A stretch of DNA of 13,196 bases from positions 31,695 to 44,890 of the forward strand of contig MENE01000179.1 of NCBI GenBank assembly GCA_001769005.1, written 5' to 3'. Below the pieces are notes generated by a model. The model was not told where the DNA came from, did not search any database, and saw only the letters and a list, made by a program, of their open reading frames with translations. Shown piece after piece: positions 7,330 to 13,196 of this stretch. The translations under genes and the position numbers were made by a program. Source of the stretch: Bacteroidetes bacterium GWA2_31_9b. GTDB taxonomy: Bacteria > Bacteroidota > Bacteroidia > Bacteroidales > UBA12077. Within the stretch, counting starts at the first letter, position 1. Each line of letters begins with the position of its first letter.

Positions 7330-9153
7330 ATGAAAATGAAAAGGTGGTTTTTAATAGTTTTTGCATTTTTAACAACTTGTATTTATGCACAGGATGTTAC
7401 TTTTAATGTATTGGCACCAAAAGTAGTTGAAGTGGGGCAGCAGTTCAGGTTAATTTTTTCTGTAAATGCCCAAGCGGAAGGATTTACACCGCCAAATATT
7501 CAGGATTTTGCAATACTTGCTGGTCCGAGTACTTCTACATCGAGCAATGTGAGCATTATGAATGGTAAAGTAACACAAAATTATGAGTTAAAATATTCAT
7601 ACATTCTTGAAGCCACCAAAGAAGGACAATTTACTATTCCTTCAGCAGAAATTGTTGTAAATAAAAAGAAATATGTATCAAATTCATTTACTATTGAAGT
7701 CATCAAAGGATCAGGAAATAAAACTGCACCAACTACAAATCAAACAAATCAACAACAAAACGAAAGTGTAAATACTGCAAATGTATCATCATCGGATCAT
7801 TACCTGAAGGTAATTGTCAGTAAAACTAAAGTTCGTCGCGAAGAACACTTTATTGCTACAGTTAAGTTGTATTCACGACTAGGAATAACAAATTTTGGTG
7901 AATATAAAGTACCGTCATTTGATGGATTTATTACTGAGAGAATTGATATACCTCCATTATCACAATTAAGTCAGGAGAATGTAAATGGTCAGATTTTTTA
8001 TACTGGAATTATCGATAAGTATATTTTATATCCTCAAAAAACGGGTGAAATTGTAATAAATCCATTCGAACTTAATTGTTACTACCAAATTCAATCGCGA
8101 AAAAGATCTGGAAGTATTTTTGATGAGTTTTTTGGTACGTATGAACGAGCTCAGGCAAAAGCATTAAGCTTACCTGTAACAATAAAAGTTGAAGCAATCC
8201 CAGAAAATAAACCAGAATCATTTGCGGGTGCAATAGGTGAATTTAAGATGGATGCATCGCTCGATAAATCTCAAATAAAAACGAACGAAGCTGTTACATT
8301 AAAAATCAAAATCGCAGGAAATGGAAATCTAAAATATATTACATCACCTAAAATTGAATTTCCTTCAGATTTCGATGTGTATGATCCCAAGATTAGTGAC
8401 AATATTAAATATTCAGAAATAGGTGCTACAGGAAATAAAACTTTTGAATATTTAATTATTCCTCGCCATCCAGGCAATTTTAACATTCCAAAGTTCGAGT
8501 TTTCGTATTTTGATACGCGTACCAATAATTATAAAGTTTTATCTGCAGGTGATTATCAAATTATTGTTGATAAATCATTATCTGATACTTCAATTACGGT
8601 AACAAACTCGTTTAACAAAGAAGATATTAAATTTTTGGGGAAAGATATTCGTTTTATTAAAAAGGGTGAATCGAACCTTAAAGAAAAAGGACTATTCTTA
8701 TTTGGTTCCGGAAAGTTTTATTTGTATTACATAATTATCATACTGTTGTTTGGCGTTTATGTTTTTATTCGTAAAAAGAATATTCAGGAAAATGCTAATA
8801 TTCAACTTGTTCGAAATAAAAAAGCGAATACCTTTGCTCGTAAACGATTGCAGAAAGCATCACTGTTTATGAAACAAAATCAGAAAGAAGAATTTTACGA
8901 AGAACTTGTTAGAGCACTTTGGGGATATATAAGCGATAAACTAAGTATTCCTGCGGCAAATCTATCGAAAGATAATGCTCGATCTCGTTTGCAGAGTAAA
9001 AATGTGAATTCAGAATCAATAGAACAAATTATTAATATTATCGATCGTTGCGAATATGCCCGATATGCTCCTGTTTCTGAAAATACTCAAATGGATGTGC
9101 TTTTTAACGATTCAGTTGATATTATTAGTAAGTTACAACAGCAGCTGAAGTGA
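7330..9153 (+). CDS. batD: Aerotolerance protein BatD
   Basis: BatD is the large exported protein of the Bat cluster. The 607 residues comprise a signal peptide (1-20, ending YAQ) and a long periplasmic region of beta-rich, Ig-like modules (about 21-430). These include the opening VTFNVLAPKVVEVGQQFRL and a second module near 305-415 (LDKSQIKTNEAVTLKIKIAG). A Gln/Asn/Thr linker lies at 132-155. A transmembrane helix (about 464-480) is followed by a basic cytoplasmic side and a helical tail (about 500-602). The tail resembles that of the 335-residue protein upstream. The ATG at 7330 is used; a second ATG two codons later is equally possible. It lies 69 bases after batC, across a heptamer repeat, and 221 bases before batE. 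Family match is clear; its molecular role is not established. Confidence 0.93.
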   Translation: MKMKRWFLIVFAFLTTCIYAQDVTFNVLAPKVVEVGQQFRLIFSVNAQAEGFTPPNIQDFAILAGPSTSTSSNVSIMNGKVTQNYELKYSYILEATKEGQFTIPSAEIVVNKKKYVSNSFTIEVIKGSGNKTAPTTNQTNQQQNESVNTANVSSSDHYLKVIVSKTKVRREEHFIATVKLYSRLGITNFGEYKVPSFDGFITERIDIPPLSQLSQENVNGQIFYTGIIDKYILYPQKTGEIVINPFELNCYYQIQSRKRSGSIFDEFFGTYERAQAKALSLPVTIKVEAIPENKPESFAGAIGEFKMDASLDKSQIKTNEAVTLKIKIAGNGNLKYITSPKIEFPSDFDVYDPKISDNIKYSEIGATGNKTFEYLIIPRHPGNFNIPKFEFSYFDTRTNNYKVLSAGDYQIIVDKSLSDTSITVTNSFNKEDIKFLGKDIRFIKKGESNLKEKGLFLFGSGKFYLYYIIIILLFGVYVFIRKKNIQENANIQLVRNKKANTFARKRLQKASLFMKQNQKEEFYEELVRALWGYISDKLSIPAANLSKDNARSRLQSKNVNSESIEQIINIIDRCEYARYAPVSENTQMDVLFNDSVDIISKLQQQLK

Positions 9154-9163
9154 GAGTAGGGGT

Positions 9164-9217
9164 GACTTTCCATCTTGCCTGCATTAGGCAGGCGTCAAAA
9201 TGACATGGAAACGTCAA
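9164..9217. repeat. 54-bp REP-like element, copy 1 (batD-batE gap)
   Basis: Starts GACTTTCCAT and ends ATGGAAACGTC plus AA, so its ends are near-perfect inverted repeats. A GCCTGC/GCAGGC hairpin lies inside (9177-9193). It matches the element at 9261-9314 at 48 of 54 positions without gaps. The whole unit can fold into a nested hairpin. Confidence 0.85.
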
Positions 9218-9235
9218 GAAAAGTAAGAGTGTTAG

Positions 9236-9258
9236 GGTATAAGGTATAAGGTATAAGG
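9236..9258. repeat. GGTATAA heptamer tandem repeat x3
   Basis: Three exact copies of GGTATAA (9236-9256) followed by GG, between the two 54-bp elements and two bases before the second. A related GGTATAAGG tract occurs on the minus strand at 11660-11707. Confidence 0.85.
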
Positions 9259-9260
9259 AA

Positions 9261-9314
9261 GACTTTCCATTTTACCTGCAGAAGGCAGGCTTCAGAATGA
9301 CATGGAAACGTCAA
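9261..9314. repeat. 54-bp REP-like element, copy 2 (batD-batE gap)
   Basis: Same length and orientation as copy 1, with six substitutions clustered around the inner hairpin. The hairpin is CCTGC (9275-9279) and GCAGG (9285-9289). The outer arms GACTTTCCAT and ATGGAAACGTC are identical to copy 1, suggesting constraint or recent duplication of the ends. Confidence 0.85.
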
Positions 9315-9374
9315 ATAAAGGAAGATGATAAATAGATTATTGACTATATTTTTTAATGATTTATAAAAAGTAGA

Positions 9375-10133
9375 ATGATGAAAAAAGCGATTATTACATT
9401 AATATATAGTATAACCATTCTGAGTTTGCAAGCTCAAAATAAAGATTCGTTGTGGGTAAAAGCAAACAATTATTTTGTTAAAAATGATTTTGAAAAAGCG
9501 GTTGATACTTACCTTTCAATTGAGAAACTTGGTTTTCAATCGGCCGAATTGTATTATAACTTAGGGAATGCATATTATAAATTGAATAAAATTGCATTTG
9601 CAATTCTGTATTACGAAAAAGCATACGAACTTGCACCGCATAACGATGATATAGCTTATAACCTCGAACTTGCTAACCGAAATATTTTAGATAAGATTGA
9701 AAAGATTCCTGTATTTTTTATAACAGGATGGATACGAAGTTTTGTTAATTTATTTAGCTCCGATTTATGGGCAAAAATGAGTATTTTAACTTTTATTGCA
9801 TCGGTAGTTTTAATTTCAATGTTTCTTTATAGTAGGAGAGTGGGTTTAAAAAAACTCTTTTTCTGGCTGGCAATCGTTTTCTTTTTAATATCTATTTTAA
9901 CTTTTTATTGTTCGTATAAACAAAAACAAAATATACTTAAAAACGACTCGGCAATAATTCTGAATCCATCGGTAACAGTAAAAAGCTCACCTGATTTTAG
10001 TGGTACTGACTTATTTGTAGTTCATGAAGGTACAAAAGTATGGATTGTTGATGAACTATCGGATTGGAAAGAAATTAAACTTAGCGATGGGAGTAAGGGC
10101 TGGCTTAAAACTTCTGATTTAGCAGTGATCTAG
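9375..10133 (+). CDS. batE: BatE: TPR and SH3-like membrane protein
   Basis: BatE is the last gene of the Bat cluster. The 252-residue protein has a signal peptide (1-20, ending LQAQ) and a TPR region (about 22-105) with SAELYYNLGNAYYKLNKIAF (56-75) and a following repeat ending DDIAYNLELA (91-100). Two transmembrane spans lie at about 135-152 and 160-180. A C-terminal SH3-like domain (about 191-250) shows VTVKSSPDFSGTDLFVVHEG and WKEIKLSDGSKGWL. This order matches BatE. The start could be either of two adjacent ATGs (9375 or 9378). It is separated from batD by 221 bases filled with repeats, so it may be expressed at a different level or from its own promoter, although I see no good promoter. 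It converges with the next gene, 36 bases away. Confidence 0.92.
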   Translation: MMKKAIITLIYSITILSLQAQNKDSLWVKANNYFVKNDFEKAVDTYLSIEKLGFQSAELYYNLGNAYYKLNKIAFAILYYEKAYELAPHNDDIAYNLELANRNILDKIEKIPVFFITGWIRSFVNLFSSDLWAKMSILTFIASVVLISMFLYSRRVGLKKLFFWLAIVFFLISILTFYCSYKQKQNILKNDSAIILNPSVTVKSSPDFSGTDLFVVHEGTKVWIVDELSDWKEIKLSDGSKGWLKTSDLAVI

Positions 10134-10169
10134 AACTTAATAGAATTGTAAATGAGTTCCAAAAACTAT

Positions 10170-11510
10170 TTAAATTCGAATAATTCGTTCAACATTATGT
10201 TGTCTCAGGTAAGTTTTAATAATTTGTCTGATATCCTTATTGTCGGGATAATTTTTTATTGAATCAACCAGATTTTCGATGTTGTTTTGAATACAATCAA
10301 TATCAATATAACCAAAACCCATGTATTTCCCATTGGTAACCTGAACAACAGAACGTTCATTTTCAGTTCTTCCTTTATCGATCACAATAACATTTTTCCA
10401 CTCCATACTCAAATCTGAAATCATTTTCTGAGCTCTCATGTTGTATTGTTCTGTAGGTTCTTTCTGTATGCAAGCACCTTTACATTGTTTTAACTGATAA
10501 TAAAAGCAGGCTCCTTGCGAATCGTACAATCCACATAGTTTTTGGCATAAATTGTATTTTTCTGAAAGTTCAAACAACCGCTCTTTGGCTTCTTTGTTTG
10601 AGTTGAAAGAGATTAATGGTATTTCTTTATCAATACTTTCAACACGAAAACAGATATAATTATATTCATCAACAGAAGTAAATATTCCTGAATTGTTTGT
10701 TGTTCTTCGTTGCAGCCTGTTGTATTTTGGTTTATGGTTTTTTATTTCGTTTGATTCTAAAAGTAAGGCAATTAACTCGCTACCTGTTAATTCGTATGAA
10801 ATATCGAAAATTTCATCGGCCATTTTTAAAGCACGAGATGTGTTTTCGTTGCTAAAATGTGAAAATACACGAGTTCTGATATTTTTACTTTTTCCAACAT
10901 AAATAATTTCACTTTGCTGATTATGCAAATAGTAAACACCTGTTTCTTCAGGTAAATTTGAAATTACTGATGCTTCTACATTATAAAATTTCGATGATTT
11001 TTGTTGACCTAAAGTTTTATCTTTTTGTAAAAGCAATTCGAATAAACGAACTGTTGCAAGTGCATCACCGGCAGCTCTGTGCCTATTATTTATTTGAATA
11101 TTTAGCGTATTGCATAAGTTTCCTAAGCTGTATGATTTTTGCTTAGGAATAATTTTGCGACTCAGTTTTACAGTACATAAATTAGTACAGGAAAAATTGT
11201 ATCCTAAGCTTTTAAATTCGCTTCGAATAAAATTATAGTCGAACGATGCATTATGAGCAACAAATATTTTATCTTTTGTATAATTTACTATATCCTTTGC
11301 AACTTCATAAAACTTAGGAGCATTAGCAACCATTTTGTTTGTTATGCCATTTATTCGGGTAATGTAATCGGATATAAATATTTCAGGATTGATTAATGTT
11401 GAATATTCATCAATAATTTTTTCACCATCGTGAATATATATAGCAATCTCGATAATCTTATCTTTTTGTGGACTTAAACCTGTAGTTTCAATATCGACTA
11501 TGGCGTACAT
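10170..11510 (-). CDS. DnaQ-type exonuclease fused to UvrC/Cho-like GIY-YIG nuclease
   Basis: The 446-residue protein joins two DNA-cutting modules. Residues 1-162 form a DEDDh 3'-5' exonuclease: D6 and E8 in DIETTG, D91 in HNASFD, and H144 and D149 in HRAAGD. Residues 185-270 form a GIY-YIG domain like the start of UvrC: GVYYL (191-195), IIYVGKSKN (202-210), R214 and E252 in LLLESNEIK. Cysteines C326, C335, C343 and C347 follow, with the C-x7-C-x3-C spacing of the UvrC cysteine cluster. The UvrC C-terminal nuclease half is absent, as in Cho. The frame is open to 11564, but the start is placed at M 11508-11510. Homologues begin at MYAIVDIETTG, and the longer version would begin inside the terminator. 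Such fusions are known in Bacteroidota and Actinobacteria; a role in DNA repair is likely. Confidence 0.9.
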   Translation of the reverse strand: MYAIVDIETTGLSPQKDKIIEIAIYIHDGEKIIDEYSTLINPEIFISDYITRINGITNKMVANAPKFYEVAKDIVNYTKDKIFVAHNASFDYNFIRSEFKSLGYNFSCTNLCTVKLSRKIIPKQKSYSLGNLCNTLNIQINNRHRAAGDALATVRLFELLLQKDKTLGQQKSSKFYNVEASVISNLPEETGVYYLHNQQSEIIYVGKSKNIRTRVFSHFSNENTSRALKMADEIFDISYELTGSELIALLLESNEIKNHKPKYNRLQRRTTNNSGIFTSVDEYNYICFRVESIDKEIPLISFNSNKEAKERLFELSEKYNLCQKLCGLYDSQGACFYYQLKQCKGACIQKEPTEQYNMRAQKMISDLSMEWKNVIVIDKGRTENERSVVQVTNGKYMGFGYIDIDCIQNNIENLVDSIKNYPDNKDIRQIIKTYLRQHNVERIIRI

Positions 11511-11550
11511 ATAGAATTTTAAAATGGTGAATGCATAAAAATAGATAATA

Positions 11551-11577
11551 AAAAAAACACCCAAAATTTTTTAGGTG
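11551..11577 (-). terminator. Intrinsic terminator upstream of the exonuclease gene
   Basis: On the minus strand, CACCTAAAA pairs with TTTTGGGTG (one T-G wobble; hairpin 11558-11577), followed by eight T residues. It would end the transcript of the dihydroorotate-dehydrogenase-like gene, whose stop is about 137 bases upstream. The plus strand also has a T-run after the same stem, so it could work both ways. It means the exonuclease gene probably has its own promoter in the 40 bases beyond it. Confidence 0.8.
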
Positions 11578-11659
11578 CTTTTTTAGTTTTTATACAGCCT
11601 AGGACAGTCAGGCTTTTTACTTTTTATTTACCGCTAAGTTGCAAAGATCGCTATTTAAT

Positions 11660-11707
11660 CTATACCATATACCTTATACCTGCCTTTCGGCAGGCAAGCC
11701 TTATACC
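11660..11707. repeat. GGTATAAGG tract split by a CCTGCC-TTTC-GGCAGG hairpin
   Basis: Read on the minus strand, GGTATAAGG is followed by CTTGCCTGCC, loop GAAA, GGCAGG, and then TATAAGGTATATGGTATA. The hairpin is at 11679-11694 with a perfect 6-bp stem and 4-base loop. It appears to sit within a GGTATAA-type heptamer tract like the one at 9236, only in the opposite orientation. Confidence 0.75.
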
Positions 11708-11713
11708 ATTTAC

Positions 11714-12706
11714 CTACAATCCTTTTCCTGCAAAATACTTCATAAACTGCATTCGTTCGTATGCAGCAGGATCTTTAATGCTTTTTTGACTTAACATCCC
11801 TTTGAAATCATCAATCGATTTATATCCTTTCTGATTCATCCATTCAGTAATATCGTTAAGCATATTTTGAATCTGTCCTTTTCCATTTTTATAAAAAGCA
11901 GAAGCAATTTGAACAGCATTAGCACCGGCAAGTAGTTGTTTTATTATTGCAGCACCATCGTGTATTCCTGTTGAAGCAGCTAAATCGCAACCCACTCTTC
12001 CCGACATTATAGCAATCCATCGAAGCGATATTGAAAGTTCTGCAGGAGTACTCATTACATTAGTTGATAAAACTTCAAAATTATTAATATCAATATCGGG
12101 ACTATAAAATCGGTTAAACAATACTAAACCTTCAATTCCTGAATTCGATAGTTTCTGTATAAATGCAGCAAGATTTGCTGAGTAATAGCTAATTTTAAGT
12201 GATACAGGGATTTTTATATGTTTCTTAACTTCATTAATTATGTCAAAATAGATTTGTTCATTATTACCTGACGCTTTATTAAAATCAGAAGGCATAACAA
12301 AAACATTCAGTTCCAATGCGTCAGCACCTGCATCTTGTAATGTTTCAGCATAATATGGCCATTTTTCTGCAGTTACACAATTAATACTTGCTATGATTGG
12401 AATTTTTACTGTGTTTTTTGCATCACGAATCAGTTTTAAATAATTGGTAAGACTATCGTCAGTAGCATAAGTATCGTAATAATCCATTGTTTCGGGATAC
12501 AAGAAATCTTCACGGCTCATTTTAGAAATATCTTTATCAAGCTGGCGACGAATTTCTTCTTCAAAAATTGATTTTAGAACGATTGCAGCAGCACCTTTTT
12601 CTTCAAATTCCTTAATATCTGCCAAAGTACTTGTTAAACCTGAACTTGAAGCGATTATCGGATTCTTTAGTTTTAATCCTAAATAGTTTACTGATAAGTT
12701 AGCCAT
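11714..12706 (-). CDS. Dihydroorotate dehydrogenase-like flavoprotein
   Basis: The 330-residue protein has the class 1 dihydroorotate dehydrogenase barrel: opening NYLGLKLKNPIIASSSGLT (7-25), K45 in VLKS, N134 in ELNV, K171 in SLKIS, N198 in LFNR, and the FMN-phosphate segment STGIHDGAAII (245-255) with GANAVQIASAFY (261-272). However, the loop that carries the catalytic base reads ELNVFVMPSD (132-141) where true enzymes have NxSCPN or NxSSPN. The active-site Cys or Ser is therefore missing. This matches the widespread group annotated as dihydroorotate dehydrogenase-like, whose substrate is unknown to me. It likely binds FMN and carries out another redox reaction. The ATG at 12704-12706 fits the family start. 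Its transcript probably ends at the terminator near 11551. Confidence 0.85.
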   Translation of the reverse strand: MANLSVNYLGLKLKNPIIASSSGLTSTLADIKEFEEKGAAAIVLKSIFEEEIRRQLDKDISKMSREDFLYPETMDYYDTYATDDSLTNYLKLIRDAKNTVKIPIIASINCVTAEKWPYYAETLQDAGADALELNVFVMPSDFNKASGNNEQIYFDIINEVKKHIKIPVSLKISYYSANLAAFIQKLSNSGIEGLVLFNRFYSPDIDINNFEVLSTNVMSTPAELSISLRWIAIMSGRVGCDLAASTGIHDGAAIIKQLLAGANAVQIASAFYKNGKGQIQNMLNDITEWMNQKGYKSIDDFKGMLSQKSIKDPAAYERMQFMKYFAGKGL

Positions 12707-12741
12707 GATGAATAGTTTTAGTTGTTTTTTTAATGATTAAG

Positions 12742-12772
12742 TAAATTTACTGATTCTTTTAGTCGTTTTCAA
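12742..12772 (-). promoter_or_regulatory. Candidate promoter for the dihydroorotate dehydrogenase-like gene
   Basis: On the minus strand a TTG (complement of 12770-12772) is followed, after exactly 20 bases, by TAAATTTA (12749-12742). This differs from the Bacteroidota -7 consensus TAnnTTTG only at the last base. It lies 35 bases before the start codon. Spacing and position fit well. Confidence 0.45.
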
Positions 12773-12830
12773 TACTTGTTCATTTCAAACACAAAACGTT
12801 CATCATTGTTCACAAACACAGTTATATAAA

Positions 12831-13196
12831 TTATCGTTCTAAATAATCTTTATTCGCTTTTTGTAAAAAGGCTTTGCCTTTAATTAAAGTACTATTTGTA
12901 TGGTTTCCTAATTTAACTAATAGGTCGTTTTTTACATTATCGAAAACCACAGTTGATGAATCTTCAATATATGCAAAACCATCGTTATATGTGTAATAAC
13001 CAAACTTGGTGCCCGATTTATCAAATAAATCTTTACTAAATTTGAAATTATCTGAGTTACAATTTAGTTGATTTAAAAGTGTTTTAGCAATATCAATCTG
13101 CGATCCGTAAGTTGGAATTGTAAAAGAAGAATCAATTAAAGCGCCACCAATCCAAAGCATTGGAATTTTATATTTTTCAATTGCGTGCACAGGATC
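12831..13196 (-). CDS. C-terminal part of an LTA-synthase-like sulfatase (partial)
   Basis: The 121 visible residues are the end of a larger protein that continues past the window. The frame is open to the edge (DPVHAIEKYK), and the GTG at 13188-13190 is an internal valine, not a start. YKIPMLWIGGAL, then GSQIDIAKTLLNQL and FKFSKDLF, match the C-terminal end of the catalytic domain of LTA-synthase-like sulfatases (alkaline phosphatase superfamily), common in Bacteroidota as membrane proteins with a periplasmic catalytic domain. FDNVKNDLLVKLG and the Lys-rich end follow the same pattern. The metal and nucleophile residues lie outside the window, so activity and substrate cannot be judged. It ends 124 bases before the next gene, with no clear terminator between them. 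Confidence 0.75.
   Translation of the reverse strand, partial: DPVHAIEKYKIPMLWIGGALIDSSFTIPTYGSQIDIAKTLLNQLNCNSDNFKFSKDLFDKSGTKFGYYTYNDGFAYIEDSSTVVFDNVKNDLLVKLGNHTNSTLIKGKAFLQKANKDYLER

Noticed and set aside
10134..10159. GAACT/AGTTC inverted repeat just after batE, as an operon terminator
   Set aside because: The stem is only five base pairs with a 16-base loop and no T-run follows, so it is not convincing.
11511..11550. Promoter for the exonuclease gene (TTG, 18 bases, TATTTTTA on the minus strand)
   Set aside because: The spacing is short, the -7 box misses the final G, and the TTG lies within the terminator stem, so I do not claim it.
11511..11564. N-terminal extension of the exonuclease gene by 18 residues
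   Set aside because: The extra residues are hydrophobic without family support, the start would lie inside the terminator hairpin, and homologues begin at MYAIVDIETTG.
11596..11614. AGCCT/AGGCT hairpin followed by T-rich DNA, as a plus-strand terminator
   Set aside because: No plus-strand gene ends nearby (batE ends about 1.4 kb upstream), and the stem is short with a large loop.
13188..13190. GTG as start of a 119-residue gene
   Set aside because: The frame remains open to the window edge and the sequence is plainly the interior of a larger sulfatase.

Overview
The window is AT-rich, densely coded DNA from a bacterium that is almost certainly a member of the Bacteroidota, most likely a Bacteroidales or Marinilabiliales relative. 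The evidence is a complete Bat (Bacteroides aerotolerance) gene cluster, A-rich translation starts without Shine-Dalgarno sequences, near-matches to the Bacteroidota TTG/TAnnTTTG promoter, and Bacteroidota-type versions of truA, a DnaQ/GIY-YIG fusion nuclease and an LTA-synthase-like sulfatase. No rRNA, tRNA, CRISPR array, insertion sequence or prophage gene was found.

Left flank (1-1125): a possible gene start at the very edge overlaps the end of truA; both lie on the minus strand. A 341-base gap follows between truA and the Bat cluster. It holds a 9-bp tandem repeat interrupted by two GC-rich hairpins, a four-copy heptamer repeat, a 21-bp dyad and a weak promoter candidate.

Core (1126-10133): nine plus-strand genes form the Bat cluster. 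In order they are a MoxR AAA+ ATPase, an unrecognised small exported protein, a DUF58 protein with a vWA-like fold, an exported membrane-anchored protein with a BatD-like layout, BatA and BatB (membrane vWA proteins), BatC (exported TPR protein), BatD (large periplasmic protein with a C-terminal membrane anchor) and BatE (TPR, two membrane spans, SH3-like end). Gaps are 2-30 bases up to batC, 69 before batD and 221 before batE. The likely arrangement is a cytosolic MoxR ATPase acting on MIDAS-containing vWA partners, with TPR and beta-rich proteins forming the envelope-facing part of the complex. The function of Bat systems is not settled. The 335-aa protein and BatD share a related cytoplasmic tail, a parallel that can be read directly from the two sequences.

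Right flank (10134-13196): three minus-strand genes converge on the operon. They are a DnaQ-type exonuclease fused to a UvrC/Cho-like GIY-YIG region with a UvrC-like cysteine cluster, a dihydroorotate-dehydrogenase-like flavoprotein lacking the usual catalytic Cys/Ser, and the C-terminal part of an alkaline-phosphatase-superfamily sulfatase that runs off the window. A strong intrinsic terminator separates the first two.

The most unusual non-coding signal is a dispersed family of hairpins, close to CTTGCCTGCC-N4-GGCAGG, present about five times and only between genes. Each lies inside or beside short tandem repeats of 7 or 9 bp. Two sit in a duplicated 54-bp element between batD and batE. I did not find a clearly new multi-gene system. 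The best leads are this repeat family, the unknown exported protein inside the Bat operon, and the shared tail domain.
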